A stretch of 64,000 bases of DNA from JBKECP01 sp047974765 (GCA_047974765.1 JBKECP010000034.1:1-64000); one strand, 5' to 3'. Positions 43,799 through 52,411 are shown, counted from the stretch's first letter. Numbers and translations: made by a program. The notes: generated from the sequence alone by a model not told the origin.

Positions 43799-43829
43799 AA
43801 CACCCACCCGGAATATTCGGATGGGTGTT
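43799..43829 (-). terminator. Hairpin after the Fur-preceded TonB receptor
   Basis: AACACCCA ... TGGGTGTT with inner CCG/CGG around GAATATT and one mismatch, starting 22 bases past the receptor stop. On the minus strand it is followed by ATCTCC rather than a U-run. Confidence 0.5.
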
Positions 43830-43851
43830 GAACAGAGACAGTTTGCAGCGT

Positions 43852-46230
43852 TTAAAATGTGTACTGAATACTCAGCCAGTAATTGCGGCCAGCAGCTTTT
43901 ACATTGTAATCGTCAGTGAACTGCACCTCATCAGTGTCTGGCTCATAGCTGCCGTCGCCATCAAGATCGACAAATTCGGTTGAATAGGTAGTGAAATCCT
44001 CATCGATCAAATTATTGATGCGACCGGTCAGTGCCAGTGCATCGGTAATGTCCCAACGTACACCGAGATTCCACAAGGTATAGTCTTCATAGTGCATTTC
44101 CTTGTTGGTTACTGCATTCCAGCCACGGTAGCGATCTGAGCGCATTTCGCCCTGTATTGACAGGGCCAGATTGTCCATGGCCTGCCAGGACAGTGTCATA
44201 TTGGCCATGTGCTCGGCCGTGTAAGTCAGTGGCTGACCCTCCTGGGGGCCACTTTTTTGCTCGCTGTCGGTCCAGGTGTAGTTGGCATTAACTGTCCAGT
44301 CATCTGTAATCAAATAGCGCCCGGCAATTTCCACACCCTGAAGATCAACCTTGTCGATATTAATCTTCTGGCTGTAACTGGTGTAGCCGAGTTGATCGTA
44401 AATACCGAGATTGACGCAGGGTTTGACGCCACCGGTTGTAGTACAGCTTTGAACACTGTCACCGCGCGCGATTTTGTCTTCAAATTTGGTGTTGAAATAG
44501 GTCACGTTAAAATTGTGACCATCCTTGCCGTCCCAGTACAGGGCAATCTCGCTGTTGACGCTGGTTTCAGGTTCAAGATCGGGGTTGCCGGCAAAGGGTG
44601 TGGTGCCCTGGCCGCCAAAGCCGGTAATGCCGTCATAGAGATCCGTTGTTTGCGGTGTTTTATAACCGGTGGCTACACCACCTTTAATGGTCCAGGCCTC
44701 GGTCAGGCTGTAGACACCGTACAGGCGGGGTGAAACTTCACTGCCAAAGACATCGTGCTCGTCATAACGAATACCGGCTGTCAGAGTAAACTGGGTCACG
44801 GGTGTCCAGCTGTCCTCAACAAATAAAGAGTACATTTCCTGATCCTGGGTGCCACCTGGGCGGCCACTTTCCATGCCAAATACACTGTCTTCCAGTTCAC
44901 CATCAATCACCTGTCCACCAATAACCAGCATATGCTGGCCATAACCTTCCAGCGGGATTTCAAGGCGGGCATCAAGAGTGTACTGGTTACTTTCCAGTGT
45001 CCGCTTGGGGCGGGGCAGGAAGGTGGCTTCGGCCAGATCTTTGCGGTCTTGCTCGGCCATACCGGCATATTCACCATTGGCGTAGTACATATCGGCCAAC
45101 AGCAGCCGCTCTTCCACCGTCAGTGGCAGTGTGCGGCCCTCGTTAGTGGTATCCACATAGGACAGGGATACATGACTGGTGCCAAAGCTCCACTGACCTT
45201 CGTGGCTCAACGACCACCAATCGCGGTTAAATTCCTGATTTTCAGCATAACCGGCGCGAGGTGAGAGCTGGCCGCGACGTTCCTGCCACAGTGCATCAAT
45301 GTTGTCTTTGGTACCCAGGGGATAGCTGATCTTCCCTGTTTCGGGGTTAACATAGGGTTTGTTGTCATAGGTCTGGCTTGAGGTGTCGTAATCAAAGCGC
45401 AGCGTTTGTTGTTCGTTGGGCGTAAAGGTCAGGCTGAAGCCATATTCCTCGGTTTCAGAATCAACCGTGCGACCGCCGCCTCCAAAACCCACGCTGCGAT
45501 AGTGCAGTTCACCGGCGGGGTCGCGCACCGGGTCCAGCTCAGGCGTAGAGGCATCTGAATCGTAATAACTGCCGCGCAGGCCCAGTGCCAGTTTGTTCTT
45601 GATCAGCGGTCCGGTAGCGGTAAATTCATATTGCTGATCGTCGCCGTAGTTGCTGTCTTCCTGAAAAGTGCCATTAACAGATACAGTACCGTGCCACTGG
45701 TCGGTGACTTTCTTGGTAATAATGTTGATAACACCACCAAGTGCATCTGAGCCATAGAGGGTGGAGGCAGGGCCGCGAATAATCTCGACCCGTTCAATAG
45801 CCTCTGCCGGTGGCATATGACCAAAAGCGTTGCCGCCAAAATTGTTGGGGTAGATATTGCCGTGATTGTTCTGGCGACGGCCATCGATCAGATAGAGGGT
45901 ATAGTCACCGGTCAGGCCGCGCATGCTGACACTACCCTGGCCGGTTTTATCGCGTGTGGTGCCCACGTCAATACCTTCCTGGTATTTCAGCATATCAAGC
46001 AGGTTAACGTGGGGGCGAGTCAGAATTTCATCCTGGGAAATAACCGAAATACTGGCCGGTGCATCGGTAATTTTCTGCTCAAAACCTGATGCGGTAACAA
46101 CGATTTCCTCGATATCCCGCTTTTGTTTTTTTGTCTTGTCCTCCTCCTCGGCAGCGATACTGAGGCCTGTTAATGTGAGCGATGCCAGTGCAACTGCGGT
46201 GGTGAGTTTGTGTTTTGAATCTAAAACCAT
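43852..46230 (-). CDS. TonB-dependent receptor, CirA/FepA-like (iron-siderophore type)
   Basis: 792 residues. Signal peptide (LTTAVALASLTLTGLSIAA), TonB box-like IEEIVVTASGFEQ, plug domain (SISVISQDEILTRPHVNLLDMLKYQEGIDVG, SVSMRGLTGDYTLYLIDGRRQN, IERVEIIRGPASTLYGSDALGGVINIITKK), then a barrel ending in Phe (YWLSIQYTF). Plug sequences resemble CirA/FepA catecholate receptors. A Fur-box match lies about 40 bases upstream, supporting iron regulation. The barrel has a DLDGDGSYEPDTDE loop that could bind calcium. No TonB/ExbBD or siderophore genes are nearby. Confidence 0.93.
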   Translation of the reverse strand: MVLDSKHKLTTAVALASLTLTGLSIAAEEEDKTKKQKRDIEEIVVTASGFEQKITDAPASISVISQDEILTRPHVNLLDMLKYQEGIDVGTTRDKTGQGSVSMRGLTGDYTLYLIDGRRQNNHGNIYPNNFGGNAFGHMPPAEAIERVEIIRGPASTLYGSDALGGVINIITKKVTDQWHGTVSVNGTFQEDSNYGDDQQYEFTATGPLIKNKLALGLRGSYYDSDASTPELDPVRDPAGELHYRSVGFGGGGRTVDSETEEYGFSLTFTPNEQQTLRFDYDTSSQTYDNKPYVNPETGKISYPLGTKDNIDALWQERRGQLSPRAGYAENQEFNRDWWSLSHEGQWSFGTSHVSLSYVDTTNEGRTLPLTVEERLLLADMYYANGEYAGMAEQDRKDLAEATFLPRPKRTLESNQYTLDARLEIPLEGYGQHMLVIGGQVIDGELEDSVFGMESGRPGGTQDQEMYSLFVEDSWTPVTQFTLTAGIRYDEHDVFGSEVSPRLYGVYSLTEAWTIKGGVATGYKTPQTTDLYDGITGFGGQGTTPFAGNPDLEPETSVNSEIALYWDGKDGHNFNVTYFNTKFEDKIARGDSVQSCTTTGGVKPCVNLGIYDQLGYTSYSQKINIDKVDLQGVEIAGRYLITDDWTVNANYTWTDSEQKSGPQEGQPLTYTAEHMANMTLSWQAMDNLALSIQGEMRSDRYRGWNAVTNKEMHYEDYTLWNLGVRWDITDALALTGRINNLIDEDFTTYSTEFVDLDGDGSYEPDTDEVQFTDDYNVKAAGRNYWLSIQYTF

Positions 46231-46269
46231 TGTGCTTCTCCCCCTTCAAGTAATAATCGTGTAAAGGGT

Positions 46270-46288
46270 GATAATTATTCTCATTTAA
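46270..46288. promoter_or_regulatory. Fur box upstream of the TonB receptor
   Basis: GATAATTATTCTCATTTAA matches 13 of 19 positions of the consensus GATAATGATAATCATTATC, with the first six and the TCATT core intact. It lies 40 bases before the receptor ATG, in an AT-rich promoter region, with further AT-rich GATAAT-like sequence beside it. Confidence 0.65.
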
Positions 46289-46455
46289 AAATAATAGTCA
46301 ATGCAAGAAGATGCATTTAAGGGATTGTTTTGCTTAAAACAGGCTTTTTACCCATTTTTACTGGAAATTGTCACTGCTTGTCCCCATGGTCAGTTTGGGG
46401 GCAGAATGACTCCCGGTAATTTATTAACCTGGCAAGCTTTTAGCCGAATGAATAA

Positions 46456-46584
46456 GCGGCACATGAATGTGCCGCCGCAGGCTGTAAGCCTGCGCGAACC
46501 CTGCGAAAATCAAGGGATTTCACACATTTCGCTGATTTTCAGAGGCGGCCATCAAATAGTGAGGGGTTCATCTATTTGATGGCC
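46456..46584. repeat. Cluster of four hairpins upstream of dps
   Basis: The 436-base gap between the receptor and dps holds four successive stem-loops: GCGGCACAT-GA-ATGTGCCGC (46456-46475), CGCAGGCT-GTA-AGCCTGCG (46476-46494), GAAAATCA...TGATTTTC (46505-46540) and GGCCATCAAATAG...CTATTTGATGGCC (46547-46584, 13-bp perfect). No convincing coding sequence is present. The flanking genes are divergent, so these are not ordinary gene-end terminators. Confidence 0.6.
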
Positions 46585-46666
46585 AGGTTAATAGCCCTTA
46601 TCAATGGAGATAGTGCAGATTGAATTATTTACTGCCCAAACAGGACACAAGCAAGGAGACGATAAC

Positions 46667-47137
46667 GTGACAGGTATTGATATTGGAATTAAAGAGGCGG
46701 ATCGGATTGCCATTGCCGAGGGGCTCAAACATTTGCTGGCAGACTCTTATACACTGTATTTGCAAACCCACAATTTTCACTGGAATGTCACTGGCCCACG
46801 TTTTCGTGACTTACACCTGATGTTTGAAGAGCACTACACCGAGCTGGCTACGGCTGTGGATGAGGTTGCCGAGCGTATTCGTACGCTGGATGTGGCAGCT
46901 CCCGGCACTTATCAGGAGTTTGTTCGTTTGAGTGCCATCAAGGAAGTTGAAGGTGTACCCGGTGCTGAGGATATGGTCAATATCCTGACGCAAGGGCATG
47001 AACAGGTGGTCAAAACCTGCCGCAATGTTCTCAAGCTGGCTCAGGATGGTGATGATGAGTCGACGGCTGCGCTGGTCTCTGATCGTATGCGCATCCATGA
47101 AAAAACCGCCTGGATGCTGCGCGCGCTTGATCGCTGA
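46667..47137 (+). CDS. dps: Dps-family DNA-binding ferritin-like protein
   Basis: 156 residues from GTG 46667 with AAGGAG 8 bases upstream; the longer frame from 46604 lacks a ribosome site. The ferroxidase-site motif is THNFHWNVTGPRFRDLHLMFEEHYTELATAVDEVAERIR, followed by the four-helix core and the terminal EKTAWMLRALDR. It stores iron and protects DNA from peroxide, forming a 12-mer. The divergent neighbour is a probable Fur-controlled iron receptor, so iron intake and storage share this region. Confidence 0.95.
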   Translation: MTGIDIGIKEADRIAIAEGLKHLLADSYTLYLQTHNFHWNVTGPRFRDLHLMFEEHYTELATAVDEVAERIRTLDVAAPGTYQEFVRLSAIKEVEGVPGAEDMVNILTQGHEQVVKTCRNVLKLAQDGDDESTAALVSDRMRIHEKTAWMLRALDR

Positions 47138-47235
47138 GTTTGCCGACCGTATTCACGGGTCATGCTTGTATTGATGGGAGTATCCCCGGTTGCACAAAAC
47201 CGTGTGTGTGAGGGTGCTCCTGCTGATAATGTGCT

Positions 47236-48030
47236 TCAGGGGTTGTACAGAAGGTGTTTTTGTAGAGCTTTGATGTCTTCCGGGCTGACTTTCAAACCTT
47301 CGTGAACGTAGTCACCAAAGCTTCCCCATTGCTGATCAATTGCTTCAAATGCCGCGTGAAGCCACAGTGGGCTGGGCTGATTTTTTGCGCTGATATCGAG
47401 CCAGTCGGCATTAACCGGCAGCAAATAATCTGCCTCGATGGTTTCCATTGTTACACCCAGAATGCGCAATACAATGGCACTGGCAAAACCGGTGCGATGC
47501 AGGCCGTTGTCGCCGTGCCACATCAGGGCGCCATCGTCGCAGGTGTCGATGAGCACCCTTAAAAAACGGGCAAAGTGGGGCGTATTCGTCGTGGCAAGTT
47601 GGCGATAATAGGCACCGCCTGGTGATGCATCAGTATCTGGAAATGGCGGCGACACCGAAATTTGTAGATATTCAAAGTCTGTTTTGGGTGACTGCCGGTT
47701 AGGCGCTGTTTCACTTTCTGTTGTCGTACGAAGGTCGATCACGGTGGTCAGATTCAATCTTTGAATCTGCTCCAGATCCCAGCGGCTGGCCTGTGCCAGT
47801 GAGCCGGAACGGTAGAGTAATCCCCAGCGAACACGCCGACCATCGCTTGTCTGATAACCGCCCAGATCACGAAAATTGGCGATTCGCTCAAAGTTGAAAA
47901 TACGGTGAGCCTCCTGTTGATCTTTCGGCAATGATGCTGGTATCAGAATCTGGCCCGGCGGCGTAAACATAATCAGGCCGAAAAAGAAGGCAAGAGCAAT
48001 GAATACAGTCCAGCCTGTTTTTTTTAGCAT
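47236..48030 (-). CDS. Membrane-anchored tyrosine-phosphatase-fold protein lacking the catalytic Cys
   Basis: 264 residues from ATG 48030, chosen because GGAG lies 6 bases upstream; the longer frame starts at a TTG. One N-terminal membrane helix (VFIALAFFFGLIMF) then a periplasmic domain of the Y_phosphatase3/DSP type: NFRDLGGYQTSDGRRVRWGLLYRSGSL, TTVIDLRTTTE. The P-loop, normally HCxxGxxRTG, reads HGDNGLHRTG: the nucleophile Cys codon is GGC (Gly) at 47512-47514, while the Arg is kept. This suggests a non-catalytic pseudophosphatase that may still bind phosphate. It lies downstream of the DegS-like gene on the same strand. Confidence 0.75.
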   Translation of the reverse strand: MLKKTGWTVFIALAFFFGLIMFTPPGQILIPASLPKDQQEAHRIFNFERIANFRDLGGYQTSDGRRVRWGLLYRSGSLAQASRWDLEQIQRLNLTTVIDLRTTTESETAPNRQSPKTDFEYLQISVSPPFPDTDASPGGAYYRQLATTNTPHFARFLRVLIDTCDDGALMWHGDNGLHRTGFASAIVLRILGVTMETIEADYLLPVNADWLDISAKNQPSPLWLHAAFEAIDQQWGSFGDYVHEGLKVSPEDIKALQKHLLYNP

Positions 48031-48116
48031 TGGAATCTCCGCTATAGGCCTGGTTTGTTCAGTGGTCAACCGGACAAGAAGTATCAGCAGGCTTGATATT
48101 GTGGGTGACTGCGGCC

Positions 48117-49226
48117 TTACTCGCTGGCTACCAGTGTCAGTTCCACTGTTCGTTGCTGCTCACCCCGGTGCAGTTCAATACGTACAACATCCCCCGCTTT
48201 ATGGGATTCCAGCAGATTGAGAAAGTCATCATTATTGCGTATTTCGCGGTCGTTAATCCGGGTGATGATGTCGCCGAGAACCACCTCGCCCACTCGATTG
48301 CGATAAGCGCCCCGGATACCGGCTTTGTCTGCCGGCATACCTGCCAGTGTGCGTACTACTGGCACGCCTTTGATGCGGTAGCGATGAATCCAGATGTCAC
48401 TGGCCAGTTCAATACCCATAACCGGCCGTTGAATGCTGCCGTAGGCGATCAGTTGGGGAATGACGTCACGCAGTGTGTTGACCGGAATGGCAAAGCCAAT
48501 ACCTGCACTGGCACCACTGGGGCTGTAAATGGCCGTGTTAACACCAACCAGCTGGCCCATTGAATTGAGTAAAGGTCCGCCTGAGTTGCCGGGATTAATA
48601 GCGGCATCGGTCTGAATGACACCGCGAATTGTTCGATTGCCTGACGCTTTTATTTCTCGTCCGAGAGCGCTGACAACACCCGTTGTCAAGGTGGTGTCCA
48701 GGCCAAAAGGGTTGCCGATGGCCAGCACCTTGCGACCAACGGTTAGCTCAGAAGAATCGCCCAGTGGCAGACTGACCAGATCTTTTGGCGCCTCTTTTAT
48801 ACGCAGGACCGCCAGGTCTTTGCCCGGTGCGATACCGACAATTTCAGCATCGTACTCGCTCTGATCCTGAAAGGTAACTGTCAGGCGTTGAGCACCGGCG
48901 ATAACATGAAAATTGGTGACGATCAGGCCGTTGTTATCCCAGACAAAACCACTGCCGGAACCTCTAGGTATTTCGTGAACATCCAGTGAAAAAAAACTTC
49001 TGCGCAGCGCTTTGTTGGTGACAAAGACAACTGCCGGGCTGGCTTTACTGAAAATTTCAGTGCTATTGGCTTCGTCGTTGGTGGCAAAACTCAGGTAGTT
49101 GGACGTTTTGACTGATGATACAGCAGGTGCCGGTAGCAGGCAGCACAATAGCAGGCAGCACAACAGCAGGCCAGAATGGATAGCCTGGCCTGCCTGAGAA
49201 GAGCATTGTGTCGACCTGATACTCAT
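48117..49226 (-). CDS. DegS/HtrA-like periplasmic serine protease
   Basis: 369 residues. Hydrophobic N-terminus, trypsin-like domain with catalytic His107 (TNFHVIAG), Asp137 (GKDLAVL) and Ser215 (NPGNSGGP), then one PDZ domain (DKAGIRGAYRNRVGEVVLGDIITRINDREIRNNDDFLNLLESHKAGD). One PDZ and an N-terminal anchor or signal resemble DegS. DegS-type proteases start the sigmaE response by cutting RseA. The signal region contains LLLCCLLLCCLL from a DNA tandem repeat, with Cys pairs that are odd for a signal peptide. The ATG overlaps the htpX stop by 4 bases. Confidence 0.9.
   Translation of the reverse strand: MSIRSTQCSSQAGQAIHSGLLLCCLLLCCLLPAPAVSSVKTSNYLSFATNDEANSTEIFSKASPAVVFVTNKALRRSFFSLDVHEIPRGSGSGFVWDNNGLIVTNFHVIAGAQRLTVTFQDQSEYDAEIVGIAPGKDLAVLRIKEAPKDLVSLPLGDSSELTVGRKVLAIGNPFGLDTTLTTGVVSALGREIKASGNRTIRGVIQTDAAINPGNSGGPLLNSMGQLVGVNTAIYSPSGASAGIGFAIPVNTLRDVIPQLIAYGSIQRPVMGIELASDIWIHRYRIKGVPVVRTLAGMPADKAGIRGAYRNRVGEVVLGDIITRINDREIRNNDDFLNLLESHKAGDVVRIELHRGEQQRTVELTLVASE
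49134..49171. repeat. 15-bp tandem repeat inside the protease signal region
   Basis: TAGCAGGCAGCACAA occurs twice without change (49134-49148, 49149-49163), followed by a partial third unit (CAGCAGGC). It encodes the repeated LLLCC of the protease N-terminus. Length changes would keep the frame (15 is a multiple of 3). Confidence 0.85.
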
Positions 49227-50110
49227 TGACCCGGATTCTCCAGTGCGCGGATACGCTCTGGCAGTGGCGGGTGTGAGGCGAAAAGAGCCGCAAATCCTTG
49301 TTTCATCTGGTCACTGATACCAAATGCTGTCAATTCGCCCGGCAGTTCCTGGGCCATATTCTGTTCTGCCTGCAGGCGTTGCAAGGCGCCAATCATGGCG
49401 GCACTGCCAGCCAGGTGGGCGCCGGCCTCATCGGCCCGGTACTCACGCCGACGGGAGAACCAGCAGACAACCATGCTGGCAAGAAAACCCAACACCAGTT
49501 CGGCAACAATCGTAACGATGTAGTAGCCAATGCCGAAGCCGCGTTCAGTTTTGAAGACCACCCGATCCACTGTGTGACCAATGATGCGGGCCAGGAACAT
49601 GACAAAGGTATTAACCACGCCTTGAATCAATGTGAGTGTCACCATGTCGCCATTGGCAACATGGCCAATTTCGTGGGCCATTACGGCCTTGACTTCTTCT
49701 TTGGGGTAGCGCTCCAGCATGCCGCTACTGACGGCTACCAATGCGTTGTTGCGGTTCCAGCCTGTGGCAAAGGCATTGGCGGCTTCCGAGGGGAAAATAC
49801 CCACCTCTGGCATGCCCACGCCCGCATTGGTGGCCAGTTCACGCACGGTATTTAGCAGCCATTCTTCATGGCTGTTACGAGGCTGTTCAATCATATGCAG
49901 ACCCGTGCTGCGCTTAGCCATCCACTTTGACAAAAACAGAGATATCAATGAGCCGGCAAAACCGAATAATGCACAAAAAACCAGCAGGGCGCCAAGGTTC
50001 AGGTCAACCCCGTTCCGGGCGAGGATGCTCTCAAAGCCCAGCAACTGAAATACAATGCTTACCAGCACCATAACGGCGATATTGGTTGCAAGAAATAATA
50101 AAATTCTCAT
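49223..50110 (-). CDS. htpX: Membrane-bound zinc protease HtpX
   Basis: 295 residues, the E. coli length. Two N-terminal membrane helices, then SEAANAFATGWNRNNALVAVS, the zinc motif HEIGH with Glu in RADEAGA, and two further hydrophobic segments. HtpX degrades misfolded inner-membrane proteins together with FtsH. Its stop overlaps the start of the DegS-like protease, so two membrane and periplasm quality-control proteases are co-translated here. Confidence 0.96.
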   Translation of the reverse strand: MRILLFLATNIAVMVLVSIVFQLLGFESILARNGVDLNLGALLVFCALFGFAGSLISLFLSKWMAKRSTGLHMIEQPRNSHEEWLLNTVRELATNAGVGMPEVGIFPSEAANAFATGWNRNNALVAVSSGMLERYPKEEVKAVMAHEIGHVANGDMVTLTLIQGVVNTFVMFLARIIGHTVDRVVFKTERGFGIGYYIVTIVAELVLGFLASMVVCWFSRRREYRADEAGAHLAGSAAMIGALQRLQAEQNMAQELPGELTAFGISDQMKQGFAALFASHPPLPERIRALENPGQ

Positions 50111-50271
50111 CGTTGTTCAGCACCTCCAATGGTGGCAGACAGGCAGATTATGGGTTCAATATGGCGCTTGGAGCGCCGGTTTCAAGGGTTGTGTATGCTT
50201 TTGGTTTTTTTGCAGAGCATGCTGCGCGGCCTGTTTCTGTCAGGCTCCTTATTCGCAGCGGTATGCGCAAA

Positions 50272-50607
50272 CTAAATCCCGGTGGGGATACTGGTACCTG
50301 AATCAGGTGCTACCACATTGTCAGCATCCTGTTCTTCCTTTTTATTGTCTGTTACCTCCGGGTTTACTTCATCCGGTAGTGGAATATCACTGATTTCAAA
50401 GACCGGGTTGGCACCGGCATCGATATCGAGGCACAGCACTTCTCCGCGCAAAGTAATATCTTTTGAGCTTATTTCCACCAGGGTATTAAGGCCCTCATCA
50501 TGGTGTTTGAGGCGCAACACAGCTTTTGAATCACGGCCGTCTGTCCAGACTTTGCTTTTGCCCCAGTAGTGGCCAAGCTGATTGCGGATGACAAAAATTT
50601 CACTCAT
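50272..50607 (-). CDS. Small conserved hypothetical protein
   Basis: 111 residues, no signal or membrane helix. The N-terminal half is patterned (MSEIFVIRNQLGHYWGKSKVWTDGRDSKAVLRLKHHDEGLNTLVEISSKDITLRGEVL), and the C-terminal third is acidic and low-complexity. Similar short proteins occur in gammaproteobacteria as far as I recall, without known function. It lies 161 bases upstream of htpX on the same strand, and its promoter region is shared with the divergent tetR. Confidence 0.65.
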   Translation of the reverse strand: MSEIFVIRNQLGHYWGKSKVWTDGRDSKAVLRLKHHDEGLNTLVEISSKDITLRGEVLCLDIDAGANPVFEISDIPLPDEVNPEVTDNKKEEQDADNVVAPDSGTSIPTGI

Positions 50608-50751
50608 TACTGCACCTGATTCTCTTGCCTGCGGGTAAATACAAAGCGGGCAGTTTACTTCAGCTTTGTTCTTGCTGAAACAGGTGTTGATGGCAGGTGG
50701 TGGTCAGATAACGGCAGTGTGAATAAGTACTAAAAAAGTATTTGCATGTAA

Positions 50752-50769
50752 ACTACACAGTGCAGTATA
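50752..50769. promoter_or_regulatory. Probable TetR operator before tetR
   Basis: ACTACACAGTGCAGTATA lies 36 bases upstream of the tetR ATG. It matches the reverse complement of 53630-53647 (ACTACACCGTATAGTGTA), in front of the RND efflux operon, at 15 of 18 positions. A shared near-palindrome before a regulator and a nearby pump is the usual sign of a TetR binding site. Confidence 0.6.
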
Positions 50770-50804
50770 TTTCTAGTTAATGCTTACAAAGGAGTGGCAA
50801 GACA

Positions 50805-51422
50805 ATGACAAGAACAGATAAAAATGTTGCATGCCGCAGCAAGCGCGAAGCCATTATCCGTGCCGCCGTGACTGAGTTTCAAAAGAGTGGCTATGTTGAG
50901 ACCAGCATGGATCGTATCTCTGAAACGGCCAATGTATCCAAGCGCACGGTATACAACCACTTTCCTTCTAAAGAAGCCTTGTTTGAAGCCATTTTGAAGG
51001 AGTTGGTTGAGCGCAGTGGCCAGCTTGAGCTGTCTGCCCCGCGCACGGATGAAGATCTGGAAAAGCAATTGCTGGTGGTTGCCCACCAGTACGCGCAAAT
51101 GATGACCAGTGATGACTTTATCAAGCTGGCCAGGGTGGTGTTATCGCGCTTTATTCAGTCGCCACATCTGGTTGGCGCAGCCATTACCGGCAAGGAACCT
51201 CAGCAACCCATTGAAGACTGGTTTACGGCTGCTCAAAAAACAGGGTTGATGCCTGAGTTTGATAGCGAGCAGGCAGCGACAGAATTCACCGGTGTTATTA
51301 CCGCTACTGAATTTTGGCCCAAGTTGATTTCCAATGAAGGGCTGACTGATCCCGGAGCGCGGGACCTCTATTTGAAATCAATGGTTTGCATGTTTTTGGG
51401 TCACTATGCCTCACGAGGGTAG
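50805..51422 (+). CDS. TetR/AcrR-family transcriptional regulator
   Basis: 205 residues. N-terminal helix-turn-helix: REAIIRAAVTEFQKSGYVETSMDRISETANVSKRTVYNHFPSKEALFEAIL. The C-terminal ligand domain resembles the TetR_C AcrR-like type (DFIKLARVVLSRFIQSPHL...). It is followed by an outer-membrane protein, pldA and an RND pump operon, and a site resembling its own operator precedes the pump, so repression of the pump and of itself is the working model. The ligand is unknown. Confidence 0.93.
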   Translation: MTRTDKNVACRSKREAIIRAAVTEFQKSGYVETSMDRISETANVSKRTVYNHFPSKEALFEAILKELVERSGQLELSAPRTDEDLEKQLLVVAHQYAQMMTSDDFIKLARVVLSRFIQSPHLVGAAITGKEPQQPIEDWFTAAQKTGLMPEFDSEQAATEFTGVITATEFWPKLISNEGLTDPGARDLYLKSMVCMFLGHYASRG

Positions 51423-51507
51423 TAGAGACCTTTTACCCTGGATTCCCAGGGGAGTCCTATGCATCTTCAGATGCAACTACAGATGTTAAAGTGTTAAGGA
51501 GAAAGTC

Positions 51508-52329
51508 ATGTTTAAAAAAGTCGCAATAGTCGCCGGTCTCAGCATGCTGGCAGCTGGTACAGCTAATGCCGATTATCGTTGGGAGCTGGGTGCCAGCTAT
51601 GCAGGAGGTGATGTTGAAACCGATACTCTGGATGGTGACAGGGACAGCTATAACTTTCAGGGCAAGTTTTTTCTGGATCGTGTAGATACCAGCAAAGGCC
51701 CTCTGGGAGAGGCGGAGTTTCTTGATCGTGCTTCTTATATTCAACTTGACTACGGCACGGGTGAGCTGGACCGCGATCACGGTGATGAAGACGATATTGA
51801 CAGTTATCAGGTCAAGGGTCGTTATGTTCACAAAGCAACAGGCTGGATGGCTGATTTAAACTACCGTGTTGATGATTTTGAAGAGGATGACCTGGATTCC
51901 TATGGCGTTGGTGTGGGTAAATATCTGGGTGAAAACACTACTTTGATGCTGACTTATGAGCATGCAGAGTTTGATGATGCCGATGATATTGAAGCTGACG
52001 TATGGGGCTTGAATGTAGAGCACCTGTTTAGCTTCGGCAATGGCATGTCGCTCAAACTATCCGGTGGTTACAGCTATGTCGATACCGATTATGGCGATGA
52101 TGGTGACAAGTATTCATTGGCGGGTACCTACTACTTCAATGATCGCATCGGTTTTGGTGCCTCCTATGAAGTGTTGGATGCAGAAGACCAGCTTGACTCC
52201 TGGAAGGTTTACGCTGATGTGTTTGTAACCGAGCAAGTGCTGTTTACTGTCTCTTACGGTGACTCAGAGCTGGATGATTACAATTTTGACAGTGATGAAT
52301 TCCTGGTTGGAATCAAATATCGCTTCTGA
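51508..52329 (+). CDS. Putative outer-membrane beta-barrel protein (porin-like)
   Basis: 273 residues, AAGGAG before the ATG. Signal peptide (VAIVAGLSMLAAGTANA), then alternating aromatic/polar strands (DYRWELGASYAGGDV, YIQLDYGTGEL, WMADLNYRVDDF, NTTLMLTYEHAEFDD) ending in the C-terminal Phe of barrel proteins (VGIKYRF). Loops are strongly acidic with many Asp-Asp pairs (GDEDDIDS, DDADDIEAD), which could bind divalent cations. I do not recognise the exact family. A strong hairpin follows. It may share the TetR-controlled neighbourhood, but no operator copy is visible before it. Confidence 0.8.
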   Translation: MFKKVAIVAGLSMLAAGTANADYRWELGASYAGGDVETDTLDGDRDSYNFQGKFFLDRVDTSKGPLGEAEFLDRASYIQLDYGTGELDRDHGDEDDIDSYQVKGRYVHKATGWMADLNYRVDDFEEDDLDSYGVGVGKYLGENTTLMLTYEHAEFDDADDIEADVWGLNVEHLFSFGNGMSLKLSGGYSYVDTDYGDDGDKYSLAGTYYFNDRIGFGASYEVLDAEDQLDSWKVYADVFVTEQVLFTVSYGDSELDDYNFDSDEFLVGIKYRF

Positions 52330-52341
52330 TTGTAAGTGTAA

Positions 52342-52375
52342 CCCCAAACAGGCAGCGTAAGCTGCCTGTTTGGGG
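52342..52375. terminator. Strong hairpin between the barrel protein and pldA
   Basis: CCCCAAACAGGCAGC, loop GTAA, GCTGCCTGTTTGGGG: a perfect 15-bp stem, 12 bases past the barrel gene stop and 36 bases before the convergent pldA end. It probably serves both, although U-runs are short. Confidence 0.75.
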
Positions 52376-52411
52376 TAGGTTTGAAAGCCGGTTTAAAGTA
52401 CAGCTGGAAGT

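Noticed and set aside
46301..46579. 92-codon open frame upstream of dps
   Set aside because: No ribosome site and no recognised pattern; it spans the hairpin array and is better explained as non-coding.
46456..46584. CRISPR-like array
   Set aside because: The hairpins differ in sequence and spacing and there are no identical direct repeats or cas genes.
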